Below are positions 21,871 through 34,320 of a DNA stretch of 64,000 nucleotides, one piece after another. The translations under genes and the position numbers were made by a program. Where the stretch lies: positions 78,992,079 through 79,056,078 of the forward strand of contig NC_035433.2 of assembly GCF_002127325.2 (NCBI RefSeq), written 5' to 3'. Origin of the DNA: Helianthus annuus. Taxonomy: Eukaryota > Streptophyta > Magnoliopsida > Asterales > Asteraceae. The notes under the pieces were generated by a model, which was given only the letters and a program-made list of their open reading frames with translations, was not told where the DNA came from and ran no database searches. Positions within the stretch are counted from its first letter, which is position 1. Each line of letters starts with the position of its first letter.

Positions 21871-24800
21871 CAGTTACTGCGTTGGCTTCCACTAGCTTCC
21901 CCTTAGCTAGTTCTAATGGGTACTGGAATATCTACTTACTCGCTACTTAAACCAATTATACTCCCGAACTCTAGAGGTGCGAATCGTAAAATTTGCAACA
22001 GTAATTGGCAATACAGGTGCATAACATTAAGAAATTTTGGGATGTACCGATATCCATACTTGAATCCCTGGCGTGTCTCCCTAGCTTCGGTGGGGAGCTT
22101 TCATCCCTGTGCTTGATTGTTTTTAGGGCAGTATTTTCTGAAATGCTTTTTGCTTCCACAGTTAAAACAACCTTGAGCACGTTTCTGTTTACCACTCATT
22201 CTGCCTCGACAATTCCCATGGTCGTTGTCCCCTTCGTGATTCTCACTACCGTCTTAGCCCCCATTACCTCGTTCAGTATCTTGCCAACAAGTTTGTTTAG
22301 GATGCCCCCCTCTTTCCACAGTTAGCACATTTTCCATATCTACATCGCCCGACATGATAACGTAAACAATTGTCGCACTTAGGTAGGATACCCATGTAGT
22401 CTTTTCCCTTTTTGGCCTTCTTCTTGCTACTCCCCCGAGTAACCATCTTGAAATTTGCGAGCTTTCTCTTGTTATCCCCAGATGCCTCTATAGCAGTCTC
22501 CTTTTTTTCTCCGCATTGGAAAATTCTCCTCGTCTAACTGCTTCTTCTGTGAGCGCCACACTTATGTTGATAGCCTCGGTGATTGTTGTAGGTTTAGATG
22601 TTGTTACCAGGCTTATAATCTGAGGTGCCAATCCCCTTATGAACTGTTCAATTCTCTTAAACTCTGGTCCCCCCCAGTAGTAAAGCAACTTGTGATAATT
22701 CGTTAAATCTCTGCACATACTCCGCTATCTTTGGTCCTTCCATTTTCAAATTCCACAATTATGTCTCCAACTTCTGGACTTCTACCCTCGAACAATACCT
22801 CTTACGCATCAGTTCCTTCAGCTCGTCCCACGTCAAAGCCTTTGCAGCGGTCTCGCCCATTGTCCGAACTTGATGGTTCCACCATGATAGCGCCTCATCC
22901 ACCAATAGTCCAGCTATATACGTGACTTGATGTTCGGGGTCACATTTGCTCAATCGTAAAACAGAATCCGTCTTTTCAACCCAGCGCACGAAGGTTAAGG
23001 CACCCCCCGTGCCGTCGAACTCTCGAGGTTTGTGGTCCAGGAACTGCTTGTAGGTGCAGCCTGCGATGTAAGCAACATTATTTGTGTAAGGCCTTGGCAA
23101 GGCACTCGTGGAAATGTCCAAACGCCTTGTAATGTGTTTTAAAGGACTAAACATTACCGTTGGGGGGGTTATTTCCTGAGGTACCTCCGCTGCAATTGGA
23201 GCGATGGGCCTCGTACCGTGCGATGGCCTGTAAGAGGCGCTCTCGCATTTCTGCCTCCGTTGTAGGTAGAGGGTGGTTGATATCGGTGTTCCCTCGAGTC
23301 GACATCTTCCTAGAAGAAAGTCGGTTAGGTCAGGTCTTGTGAAGGATGCGAGCACACAAGTCTCTTTATTCAACATATAAGACCTCAGAGGTGTATTGCA
23401 TATATGCATATACGCAGCCGCTATAACATTCAATCACATATTATCACACGTATTACACAAATTGTAAATAGGAATGTAGTAAGTAAGCATGTATCATTAT
23501 AGTTATAGCACAAATATGTAGATCAACAGCGTGCTTAATAGGGACATAGCGACGGAGTTTTTTGTTAGTCATTAGTCATAAGTATTGTCGCGTGTTTAAA
23601 GATGATCGGGCTTTTATTATCCTCCAACCACAATCATTATGTCTTACAAAATGCGTCACATCAGAAGGGACACTTGGTCACCCTACCCTTGTCCAACAAG
23701 TATATTAGTGCATCACAATTACGTAGTCAGATGTGGTCCTCAAAAGTCTCCGCAATCCCGGTTTATCATTAGTGTCTTTACCCAAGCGTAATGCGATCCG
23801 CATAATGCAGAAGCCAACTATACTGGTGACTGAGGTGGAGGAGGAGAGAAAAGTAAACTGTTAACATGTATGGGTCCCTCCTCGAGCTTGTATATACGTT
23901 GGAGTAATTATCTGCTATGCCGCTCGATAGTAAAGAAATGAGCATCAGAATCCCGGGAATGGTGAAAGAGCTAAGGCCAAGAATACAAGGGAATCTTGAT
24001 GTATGTGGCGGATCAAAGCATGCTGGTGATAGACAGGGTGGAGGACGTGGTGTTTTACATAAACTTTTCAAACAATATGTTGTCTTGTGATGTAGACTCT
24101 AAAATCATGTTTTCAGTTATGTAATGTTTTGCGTTTGAAGTTGCCAATTGTGGCGTCAGCTCAAGCTCCAACATTCTGCGACTCATATCCTCGACTGTAG
24201 TCGATGTTATAGGAGCACTCATCCTGTGTATAGCCTCCATAATGAGAGGGATGGCAAGGGTCTAAAATCAGTATAGCGTGTTATCAAAGTGGCTCGTCTG
24301 GCGTTGTAGAGGTGAATGTAGCAATTGATGCAACCTGTGCAGTTGGGGAAATGCTGTGGTAGTAGATGAATCGTTATGCAGGTGCTGGCCTGAAGTACCT
24401 TCCCGAGGTGCGGTCATATTCTGAAAGAAGGCTATAGGCACCTTGGCGCAATGGACGTCGGTCTTCATAGGGGAAAGGAGCAATGTCAGCGGTTGCGGGT
24501 GCAAAAACAAACATCTCAACAATTGAGGAGATTGCCCATTGCAGGTAGATATTAGGGGTGCAATGTCTGGCAGACCAAAAGAAACAGGATCGTGATCACG
24601 TAAAGGTGTAGGTTCAGCAGGCACAACATCAAGCTGACCCAAAAGGTGTAGAAGCTAGCTCAAGAGCAGGCTCTGAGTCGTGTAACGGTGTGGTGTCTCG
24701 AGCAGGTGATAGAGTAGCAGCCATGTCATCGTTGTCTTGTGTCAGCAATAGGATGCTGTAATCCAGCTGTTTGTAAGGTTGCAGGTATCACAGACTCAAA

Positions 24801-25300
24801 GGAGTTTGAATGCATGCTAGAATCAGAGGGTGGCTTGTTAACGGGGGTCCTAAGAAGTGGAGTTGGTAATAGTGTCTCGTCTAATTTTCTATCATCATGG
24901 GCGTCGGCAGGAGGACCATCGTTAAGCATGCCAACGTAGTCATATATTGTTTGTCGAGTAGCCAGCCTTTAGTAGAAGTGTCCGCAGGAGGCGCATCATC
25001 GAGGATTGGAACCATGGTGTGTCCATAGCCAATGATGGAGTGGTCATGGATTGAAACAAGAGTGACAGAAAGATTCTTGTCAGAGAAATCATCAGCTAAG
25101 ATGAAGTATCACCAAAATCTGGTAGCACGGACTGTTAGGAGTCATCCTCGTCCTTAGCATATCAGGATCACTCTCAGTATCTGACGTAATTATCTCTAGC
25201 GCAGATGTAGTCTCACTATCTGTGGCGGTGGTCGTAGGGTTATCAGTGTCTGATAACTCGTGACATGTGTGCCGGTGCGTAGCATGTATATCCATAGTAA
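21871..25300 (-). pseudogene. Gypsy-1 gag, broken
   Basis: A long gag read right to left in several frames. A low-complexity Ser/Thr/Asp-rich N-terminus starts MDIHATHRHTCHELSDTD (25295). Pieces at 24929-24726, 24642-24268 and 24240-24055 follow. The best-preserved piece, 23433-22759 (224 codons), has CTYKQFLDHKPREFDGTGG and ALSWWNHQVRTMG, the retrotransposon gag core; its counterpart in gypsy-2 reads [19 protein letters not shown]. The gag core ends around 22488. A knuckle region with CDNCLRYHVGRCRYGKCANC lies at about 22390-22300. Frameshifts separate every piece. Confidence 0.75.
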
Positions 25301-25404
25301 TTAATAATTAGTATATGCGAACAATTATCACATATGCATGTTCATCAACCTTAAATCAAATAAGCATGTAAGTTTCAATTAATGCAAGCAAGTAATCATC
25401 CTAG

Positions 25405-25880
25405 TCTTCCCCAGACTATCCTCCCAGCCTCTCAGACTGAACCTCCTAGTCTCTCAGACTATCCTCCTAGCCTCTCAGACTGAATCTCCTGGTCCTTCAG
25501 ACTATCCTCCCAGCCTCTCAGACTGATCCTCCTAGTCCCACTAGATTACCTTCCCAGCCTCTCAGACTGAACTTCCTAGTCCCACTAGATCGACCTCCGA
25601 GCCTCTCAGACTGAACTCTCTAGTCCCACCAGACTAACCTCCCAGCCTCCCAGACTGAACTCTCTAGTCCCACTAGGCTAACTTCCCAGCCTCCCAGACT
25701 GAACCCTCTAGTCCCACTAGACTAACTTCCCAGCCTCCCAGACTGAACTCCCTAGTCCCACTAGACTAACTTCCCAGCCTCCCAGACTGAACTCCCTAGT
25801 CCCACTAGACTAACTTCCCAGCCTCCCAGACTGAACTCCCTAGTCCCATTAGACTAACTTCCCAGCCTCCCAGACTGAAT
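25405..25880. repeat. about 44-bp minisatellite in gypsy-1 leader
   Basis: About eleven units contain CCCAGCCTCCCAGACTGAAC and TCCCTAGTCCCACTAG. The right-hand units are nearly identical and the left ones drift (CTCAGACTATCCTCC). The array lies between PBS and gag, so it is in the untranslated leader. The CTAGTCCCACTAG part is a near-palindrome. Confidence 0.9.
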
Positions 25881-26052
25881 TATAAATTTAAATTTGGGAA
25901 TGTGTATTTGTGCCTTTTTGTTTGTAAAAAGGTTTGTTCCATGGATCTGGACGTATAGTGTATGCAATGTAAAAGTGTTTGAAAACGCTTTCGTGAGAGC
26001 CCTAATGATCATAGTCTAGACTCGAGAAAGAATCCTAGTTCGCTATGATCGA

Positions 26053-26065
26053 GGCTCTGATACCA
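26053..26065 (-). other. Gypsy-1 primer-binding site
   Basis: The complement of TGGTATCAGAGCC, matching initiator tRNA-Met, three bases inside the 5' LTR. It shows that the right-hand LTR is the 5' one. Confidence 0.9.
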
Positions 26066-26068
26066 AGC

Positions 26069-29000
26069 TGTCACACCCTGGCTTTGCGGAAGCGTGGGTT
26101 TATTTGGTGTGACTTCTTAATACCATGGCAACAATCATAACAATGGTATATGATAAAAACATGAGATATTCATCCATTAATAAAGTTTAGAAAAATCCCA
26201 TTTTTAACAATCACAAAATAAGTTACAAACCTTAACATGATTTAATTGAGTTCATAAAGACTTATCAAAAGACTTTAAACAATACTAGGTTTAGGGATAT
26301 GTAACCCGTCCAGGAAGAGGTTACACCTTCTAAACCCTGGATGACTTCTTTATTCAAACGCAACTTGAAAATACGTGCATACCGTGCCAGATCCGTTAGT
26401 TTCCTGAAATACATGTTGTTTGAAAAGTCAACATAAAGTTGAGCGAGTTCATGTGTAAGTGGGTATGTATAACCCGTTGTAAAAATGTCTGTATGTATAA
26501 AAATCCCTGGTATGTACCAAATAAGGAAAAGAGGTCACCATTGGGTTGTAAAGCCAATGATATGTGTGAAGTGCAGAAGGAAGACTCAAACCTAGCAGAT
26601 TTTTGCGTCGGGTACCAAGTCACCACTTGGTTCATTCAGCGAACTCAGGGGTTGGGCTCGCTACACCCAGATAGATCTACCGCTACTGTCCCTCGGTCCT
26701 ACACTGAGGATTAATGGCCTTCAGTTCCCGCCTACCCACTCACATGATCCAAGTAGTAACCCTCCTTACGCTAATCATACCATGTGTAAAGTATCCGTAA
26801 ACATTGTAACATGTATTTCACCCCCGCAGTTTAGAAAACTGAAAACAGTTAAGAGAAAAGGGGGACATGAACTCACTGAAGTGCGTCTCAAAATAGTATC
26901 TCCCAGTCAACCTGTTGCGTAACGAGCTACACGTACTACCTTTTATTAGACGGACGACCGTGCCTTAGCTTAAGGTTAAATGCCTTTGGGAAATAGTTAG
27001 ACAACTATTTCGTGTGTACACTTCTTAATTATGTATTACTTATATTCCTTCCCAAGGATGGGAGTTTTAATACATGTGCGTTTATATAACTCCATGAATA
27101 TATTATTAAGTCCCACTTAATATAATATATTTTAATATATTCGTTTTAAACATTCTATCTCCAAAATATAATTATTTTTCCCAAAAGATATTATATTTTA
27201 TTCCATACCATATTCCAAAATAATACTTTTATCAAAGTAAGCGTTTAAAGGTATTTTTCAAAATTACATAAGTTACATCTCAACGTTTGTGTGGTAATAA
27301 TAATACCGTTGTAACTTACATATTTATTGTGAAGGCGTTGGTATTATTTTGGAGTCGTTACAATTCAGTATTTTCCAGTAATATTATTTTTACTCTAACA
27401 ATAATATTTACGTAGTTCACAAAATAATCGTGAAATTCACACAGGTGTTACTATGAAAAATATATACTAAATATATATTTAACAAGTCTTATTTATGAAA
27501 ATCCCACCTCGGACACTTGGTTATTTTGTAATAAAAATCAAGGCGAAATTTATTTGGAAAAACAAGTTAAAAATATATTTATAACACTTGTCACGAAAAT
27601 ATTTCTATTTGTTATATTTCCGGAAAATTTTTGCCAGAGTTTCCTATGTAACTGGAGGTGGCCACGCTTACAAGCGTATCATTTTCTTTAGTAAAATCAT
27701 GTTAGCTCATTCTCAAATAATCATCCCGACATTTAGATATGCTAAATATTACTTATACCGATTCAGTTTTCAAACACAAAACTGGCTGTTTTTGGTTAGT
27801 TTATTAAAATAGTTATCTTATTCCGAGAATTCCGAAATTTTTACAGAATGACTCATACGATCCAAATATTATTGTGTAAAAATTTCGTGGTCTAAATCAT
27901 CACCAATATCCGGACTGCATTCAGATTTACCTTTTTCTGACTGCAGTTCACGGAATATTTTATTAAAAATTCACCGAGAGTCCGATTTACGAAATTCCAG
28001 TTGGAGGATCACGGCGACAACGGTGACCATCTACAGTGTAAATTTTATGATCTAACTCTACACCGAATTCAGGTTATGATAGAAAATATGACTCCCATTT
28101 ACTGCAGTAAAAATGCAGCTTTAGCTGCTGTTACAAATCGGCACTTTAAAAATAGTAAACGAAGTCCAAAAATTATGATTCCGGTGCCATTAGAACCGTA
28201 TTTCATAGTACATAAACCCAGACTTCAGAAAATACATTTTTCGTTTTATTAAGGCCCTGTTACAGCCGGTTAAAGTCGGCTGAAAAGGCAATTCAGCAAG
28301 CTGTTTATAGTATAAGTGCCATTAAAAAGTACACATACGATTACCATTCATTCTAATATGGTTAAAATCAGATCACAAGTCTGTTACAGCAGATTATGGT
28401 TTGTTTATTTCAGATTTATCATGATTTCAACATACATCTTCTATAGTTAGTTTAAACTTCAAAACTTTGGTGATGTTCTTTAGAGTTCTTATGTTTTCGA
28501 TCTTTAAACATCATTAACCACCTAAATAACAAGTAAAATACAAGGATCTAAGTGCTTACCACTAGCACAAATCTAGGAGAGTTCAAGTGAAGAAATGTCG
28601 TGGTTAAAAGAAAACGGGAGAAGTCCTTGAGCTTCCGAATGCACCAAGCTTCGTTGTTCACCTTCTTACACCTATGGATGCTCTTGGATTGCTTGAAGAT
28701 GATCAATTGATGGTGGTGGTGGCCTTGGTTTCAGCCGAGAATATCTTAGAGAGGGAGAGAGATGTAGAAATTTTGTTAAGTGTTGACTTGTGAATGGAAT
28801 GGTCCCTTGGTTCTATATATAACCCACATTAAAGTTTTACCCATCATACAAAGTGTCTTGAAGATATTGGACATCATGAATTAATATATTCAAATTGTAA
28901 GAATGTGTCCCCTAAGGGGACCGATTCGGTTACAAGGGGGGAGGGTTTGGTTTGATTTCAACTTGATAGTTAGTGTTTAGTTAGGAATTAGTTAAGTAGT

Positions 29001-29696
29001 AAAGGTGTATTGTGTGTGTTGTAATTTATAACGGGTGTTAGGGTATCCGGGGACCCTAACTGGCTCAGAAAAGGAAAAATAGTGTCATTGACAATATTTT
29101 TGTGTTCCGGCTAAAGTCCGGTTATTCGGTTGGATACTGATCCGTTAAAGTGCTTAATAAGCATTTAAAGTGTCTGTAATATTATTTTTAGTGACACAAG
29201 GAATTCCCGACACTTTGGGGAGTGTCTAGTATTATTTTCCCATGTTTTTGCACTTTACTAGTTAGCTTAAATGCTGAATTTTGTTTTAAAGTGCAGGATT
29301 TGTGTTTAGAACATGTTTTAGGCACATTCGGTCACTATAACTAATACCTAGTGACGCAGTTCTACAATCCTCATTTCCCTACACTCTCTACTAGTGTAGT
29401 AAACTATTTCCGGCTCATACTGGCCTTAGAGGCAGTGTCTGCCTGGTGCTGGCTATGTCAGCACGTTTACTGGGTTATCCGTTCATTGTGCTACTGTGCT
29501 TTTGTGCATCAAGTTTGTCACTATAGTACTTGTGTAAATAAATGGAGTGACAGTTAATAAAGTATGATGCATGTATAAATAGGTTATCAGAATTCAAGTA
29601 GCAGTATATCCACAATTCTAAGCAAGCACAGTAATTAAGCATCAATTAAATATTAATTAATTCATACGGATACCTGGTTTGGTGAGAGTTGTCAAA
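26069..29696 (-). repeat. Gypsy-1 5' LTR
   Basis: 3.6 kb from TGTCACACCCTGG to about TTGTCAAA (plus-strand reading). The partner ends TTGTCACA, so the last bases may have mutated. Positions 26996-29696 align with 16557-19278. The first 927 bp have no partner because the left LTR is truncated. A TATATATA lies at about 28813-28822. I see no coding content. Confidence 0.8.
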
Positions 29697-30624
29697 GTTG
29701 TCACTTTATTTGTACAGTTTGTTTTCAATTTTTTCTTTAAATGTGTTTACATTTTAGGGGGAGTAAAAATTTCAGAAAATCCAAAAACATTAGGAAATTT
29801 GAAAAAGCCAAAAACATGATAAAACAAAAAATTGAGTTTTGTTGTGAAAAAGAGGAAATGATAGTACATCAGTGGACTATCACAACATGCTAAAGATATG
29901 GAAAGTTAAAAATGTGTTAAACAATCTCACTGCGGATGTGCTAGTAGGTTTTTGCACATTTAGTAGATTGTGACGAGATATAAACCTAAATATTTCAAAC
30001 TTGCTTAACCGTGGGTAACATTTCTTGGATATATGGGTAACCCCCGAAATCTTGTTTGAAAGGTCCCTCTTTCTAAGATACTAGGTCTTTATACTCAGTG
30101 ATATCTGGGATATTATCCTGTGACTTCTGCTGAATGGAAATTCTGACCTAGTCCCCATATAATACTTTCTACAAATGCTTGAAATATAGCACCACCCTCA
30201 GCATAAAAAATGATGAAACATTGAAAAATGCTAATCATGTGCTGTTGAAGAAAAGATCATCTAAATGGGACACACCTAAAGTTGAGCCGTCATCTCTCTG
30301 CTAAACGGAAGTTCTGACCTGAGCTCTCACGGTTTCGCATCTAACCCCTTACAGATATCATCTAGGTATACTCACCTGTAAGACTGAATATTGGGATCTG
30401 GATAATGGAGTATATTCAAGTAGTGGGACACGCGAATAAGTTTAAGTGCTTAAGACATTAATATCGTATGTCGAAACAATTGAACTTTGTGTGAAAATTT
30501 AAGTGGATCAGTATACTGACAATCTAGGTGAATTGTTTAGATCTTAAAATGAAATGAAGCTTAACGGTGTTGGTGATTTGTCTCATAAACTGATATGATC
30601 CTCTTACACAAACTCACAAAAAAT
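29697..30624 (+). other. Copia-C 3' non-coding region, part 1
   Basis: Resumes Copia-C after gypsy-1. It contains a purine tract TTTTAGGGGGAGTAAAA (about 29752) at the position where pol ends in the sister elements, and the words GATAGTACATCAGTGG, also found in Copia-A, -B and -D. No open frame of interest. It is interrupted at 30624 by the short LTR element. Confidence 0.6.
30620..30624. repeat. TSD of short LTR element, left
   Basis: AAAAT, repeated exactly at 32231-32235 on the other side of the element. Confidence 0.8.
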
Positions 30625-31105
30625 TGTAAGTCCCGTTTAACCGGATCTTTCAATGATATCAAACAACACCAAGTTTGTGCGGAATCCAAACTTGATGTGA
30701 TTCAAGAACAAATCGAGAAATATGAAGAACGAACCGAAAATATGAAACGAAGAACAAACCGAATCACTTTTAACCACTTGCACACGATTCTATTACTTGA
30801 ATAAGCAAAACCGTCTGGTACAAATGATCACCACCAACTCGAAACCTCTAGCTCTCTCTCTAGGAAATCTGTAACTATGAAGTTCCAACCCTAAAACAAG
30901 TCTAAAACTTGTTTATATACATGGACAAGCCCAATTCCCTACATGGGCTCCCCTTGGGCCTGCTTGGCCCACATGGCCTAAAGCTTGGCCCAAGTGACCT
31001 ATAAAGGTCCAAAACCTAATATTAACTAACCCGGTAAAGCCCAGTTCGTAACCATAGCCGGTTGGATTAATTTGATGCGTCAGTCTCACACTTTAGGGCC
31101 TAACA
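30625..31105 (-). repeat. Short LTR element, 3' LTR
   Basis: 481 bp, reading TGTTAGGCCC to GGGACTTACA in element orientation, adjacent to the purine tract at 31107-31116. Confidence 0.9.
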
Positions 31106-31734
31106 ATCTCCCCCTAGACTGATGCCATCAAATTGTCTTCATGACTTGAATTCAGCAACGTCTTCAACGAAATCTATGGTTGTCTCTAAGCTGCAGATGT
31201 TGTGGAAGTTCTTGACTTCTGAACTCTCAGCACTGGGTCTCTTTCTTCAGCTCTTGTGGTTGCGACTGAAAACAGGATTTGTCGAAATTTGAGGTTGCGA
31301 GTGGAAATGTTGATTGCGACTCCCAGATGATGACAGAACTTGTGGTTGCGACTGAATATGATAACTGGAAATCAGATAATATAGAAACTCGCAAACTGAA
31401 TGTTATTTTGAAACAAAACCGGTCAACCAAAATATCTTTTACAAACAAACTTTTCCGAAAACAATTGAAATTAATCAAAGATTTTTAAAAATCTTATCAA
31501 AATTAAACAAAATTTCCAAATCAGTTTGTTTATATTTTTTTTTTATTATTTTTTTTAAAAAATAAAAGATTATGTTTAATCTTTTAACAACTTTTTCAAC
31601 AATTGAAACACCAAAATATGTGGAATTTTCAAGAAAATTCGATGAACACTACGAAGAACGCGATGAACACCAACCCAAAAATAACGAAATCTTGAATCCT
31701 TGATATCACACCGAGCCTAGAAATAGGTTCTAAA

Positions 31735-31747
31735 AGCTCTGATACCA
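31735..31747 (-). other. Short LTR element primer-binding site
   Basis: The complement of TGGTATCAGAGCT, matching initiator tRNA-Met, two bases inside the 5' LTR. Confidence 0.9.
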
Positions 31748-31749
31748 CT

Positions 31750-32230
31750 TGTAAGTCCCGTTTAACCGGATCTTTCAATGATATCAAACAACACCAAGTT
31801 TGTGCGGAATCCAAACTTGATGTGATTCAAGAACAAATCGAGAAATATGAAGAACGAACCGAAAATATGAAACGAAGAACAAACCGAATCACTTTTAACC
31901 ACTTGCACATGATTCTATTACTTGAATAAGCAAAACCGTCTGGTACAAATGATCACCACCAACTCGAAACCTCTAGCTCTCTCTCTAGGAAATCTGTAAC
32001 TATGAAGTTCCAACCCTAAAACAAGTCTAAAACTTGTTTATATACATGGACAAGCCCAATTCCCTACATGGGCTCCCCTTGGGCCTGCTTGGCCCACATG
32101 GCCTAAAGCTTGGCCCAAGTGACCTATAAAGGTCCAAAACCTAATATTAACTAACCCGGTAAAGCCCAGTTCGTAACCATAGCCGGTTGGATTAATTTGA
32201 TGCGTCAGTCTCACACTTTAGGGCCTAACA
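31750..32230 (-). repeat. Short LTR element, 5' LTR
   Basis: 481 bp, near-identical to 30625-31105 and followed by the AAAAT duplication. Confidence 0.9.
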
Positions 32231-32826
32231 AAAATATTATCTGTAAATATTTCTTTACTGCATTTCATATTATTCATAAAATTCAAAAAGATTTTCAGTG
32301 TGTTTTAGCATAAATTTTGAAAAAATTCAAAAAGATTTTCGACAACTGATGTTGAAAAGCTAAAATTCAAAATTCCAAATCCTGAACAGGATGATCATTT
32401 TGAGGGGGAGTCTGTTAAATCTAAAAATGTTTGAATATTTTTCTGAAAACGGTCACAGATATTCTGGTTGTTCTTGAAAAGGAAAGTCTGAGTTGGTGCA
32501 TACATCTTAATATTAAACTGTTAAAATTTATGGAACTTATGTTTGTAGGAAGAGATTGTGCAGGTTTAAGTAAGAGCTGGGTTAATCGATCCTGAGAAGC
32601 TTGTGATTGAAGAGAGCCAGGTTTCAATACCTAAGTAGAATGAGAGTCAGATGATGATCCTGGAGCAGATGATGCTGATGAACTTAAGGAATTCCAGCAC
32701 ATCGAAAGGGAGAGTCTGAAGATATCTGAGAGAAGGATAGAGGATTTGTAAGAAGCCCAAAGTCTGATAAAGACCGAAGATGAGAAGACTCAACACTTAA
32801 GACTCGTCAACATCTGAGGGGGAGTC
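32231..32826 (+). other. Copia-C 3' non-coding region, part 2, with polypurine tract
   Basis: Non-coding. It carries TTCAAAAAGATTTTC words matching the equivalent part of Copia-D (about 35270-35330). GAGGGGGAGTCTG appears twice: internally at about 32402, followed by TTAAATC, and at 32815-32826 directly before the 3' LTR, where it is the functional polypurine tract. Confidence 0.65.
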
Positions 32827-33269
32827 TGTTGGTGCATACATCTGTCGTCTTCGTCTTGTATCGAGTCTTGTAACTAGACTGTTAGATCAGGGCACGTTGT
32901 ACAAAAAAAATAGAAGATTTAAGTGTGAAATAGGATTGATTTTGCTTGAATGAGTGATTTCACTTGAAAGTGTCATGTGCAGTTTCAAGCGGAATCAACA
33001 TAAACTAATTCCGCTTGAAATGCACATTGTATTCAAGCGGAATCTGATCTCTATATATAGCAGCTTCAAGCGAAATCATTGTAATAGTTCTGGATTTTCA
33101 TACCGAGGTGCTGCCGATTTGTTTTCTGCATGTAATCAGTGTTATATCAATCAGAAAAAGGTTTAAACTGATTTGCAAGCTGTTTCGAAGTCTGTTTCTT
33201 AGTTTCCGCCTCTGAAACAGATCAAGAGTTCCTCTGAACGACTCGTTTGGGTCACGACACGATCCTACA
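32827..33269 (+). repeat. Copia-C 3' LTR
   Basis: 443-bp partner of 11233-11677, followed by ACAAT (33270-33274), which matches ACAAT before the 5' LTR. It includes CTATATATAG at about 33051-33060 and the TTCCGCTTGAA words. The frame at 32954 is shared with the 5' LTR and is not a gene. Confidence 0.9.
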
Positions 33270-33274
33270 ACAAT

Positions 33275-34320
33275 CCTCGATGATGACGGACGACACAAGT
33301 CTGTGAAGGCTTGGGTCCCCTTCTCCAACTAATCTCTAAATGAGTGTGTAGGATGTTCAAGGAGGAACAATTGATAGTCTTAGGATTGTTAATATTGCAG
33401 GGTCCATGCACAAGATCAGCGACATAAGGCTCCGAAACATTTTTACATCTAGGAGAATATTGTTGCCTTTGATGGAGAGGGAAAAAGAAAAGAAGACAAA
33501 AATCCGATGAAGGAATGATGGTGAAAGAATGTGGTTGAATGAAGTTGAAAAATTTGATAGGATGAAAAATGTGCCAAAATTTGATTGATGAAGGCTTTGA
33601 TCTGGTCCCCAGGAAAGATTCTAATGAAAAGTACGCGCCTGCAACACGTCTAAAGCTTTTCAAAGATTCATGGATTTTTCTTCCACAAGAAATTCAAAGT
33701 CCACAAGATGAACATGTAGGGTACTTTTCTCTACGGTGTGATTGAAGAAAATGTGTTTGTTGAACAAACCAACCGTGTGTACGGATTGCATGGATTGAAC
33801 AACCGCACACTACTTCTAAAGGAGAAAGACAGAGACCTTTGCTAGTGCAAAAGCATGTGGAAGACATCATGTATGGACCGACCAATGATGATGGGTACAA
33901 GCTTTCCCACATGCTCCCTGCCACTTACCAGCCAGACCCGGAGGTTTCTAATCTTTTTGCTGTGAAGAGATTGCTCAGTTAGTTGAAGTAGCTGCAAAAT
34001 CGACCTTGAAATCCACACGATGGATATCTAGTTTAGGATAGCATTCAGATTCCTGCCAATGCACGAAAATGTTGCAGGATTACGGTTTTGAATTTCTAAT
34101 TTCTCATATTCTTGTCGATATTTAAGTATGAATTACTAACATCTCTTACAACACTCTTTGGCCAAACACGTTGATTTTGAATATCATCTCACACGTGATT
34201 GTTTCAATACGAAATTCGTCAATGTTGTTTTGGTCCACACCGATTACCAACGTGTCAACTCATTTTTCCAAATTCGATAAATCATTTCTGATTAAAATTA
34301 ATTTTGATAAATGGCATCGA
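33275..34320 (+). pseudogene. Copia-D gag end and pol remnants
   Basis: Decayed fragments in order. The gag C-terminus is KSVKAWVPFSN (about 33300-33330). A protease trace HKISDIR (about 33395) follows, where the DSGA active site seen in Copia-B has become NIAGS. An RT trace VFVEQTNRVYGL is near 33750, and HVEDIMYGPTND near 33870 stands where Copia RTs have the catalytic YVDD, so Asp is lost. FAVKRLL comes next, then an RNase H trace DYGFEFLI (about 34080) with later stops. Most of integrase and RT is absent. Confidence 0.7.

Larger units (their letters stand above)
16557..29696 (-). mobile_element. Gypsy-1, large Ty3/gypsy element with eroded pol
   Basis: A minus-strand Ty3/gypsy element within Copia-C. 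The 5' LTR (26069-29696, 3.6 kb) is complete. The 3' LTR (16557-19278) lacks its outer 0.93 kb. A tRNA-Met PBS (26053-26065) abuts the 5' LTR and a polypurine tract (19280-19291) abuts the 3' LTR. The interior has a minisatellite leader, a broken gag, protease and the first part of reverse transcriptase, but no recognisable catalytic RT, RNase H or integrase. Sampled LTR stretches differ by about 2%. The left TSD cannot be checked because that edge is deleted. Confidence 0.8.
30625..32230 (-). mobile_element. Short non-coding LTR element (TRIM/SMART-like)
   Basis: A 1606-bp element on the minus strand with two 481-bp LTRs (30625-31105 and 31750-32230), perfect AAAAT duplications and a 640-bp interior. 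The PBS abuts the right LTR and AGGGGGAGAT the left one. I find one difference between the LTRs (C/T in the CACTTGCACAYGATTC stretch), so it is young. The interior has no gag or pol and must move with another element's enzymes. A TATA-like GTATATAAAC is in each LTR (30911-30920 and 32036-32045). It is larger than classical TRIMs. Confidence 0.9.
11233..33269 (+). mobile_element. Copia-C, gag-only LTR element with nested insertions
   Basis: A plus-strand element with LTRs 11233-11677 (445 bp) and 32827-33269 (443 bp), both TGTTGGTGCA to CCTACA, flanked by a perfect ACAAT duplication. A PBS follows the left LTR and GAGGGGGAGTC precedes the right one. Removing gypsy-1 and the short LTR element leaves about 7.3 kb: leader, a gag of about 1290 codons, a gag-pol spacer, then 3' non-coding sequence. 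No protease, integrase or reverse transcriptase remains. By eye the LTRs differ at about 9 positions (2%). Confidence 0.9.

Noticed and set aside
22005..22325. 106-codon plus-strand frame in gypsy-1
   Set aside because: Antisense to the broken gag knuckle region on the minus strand.
25405..25880. Regularly repeated units resembling a CRISPR array
   Set aside because: Units are contiguous and drift gradually without unique spacers, and this is a plant retrotransposon leader.
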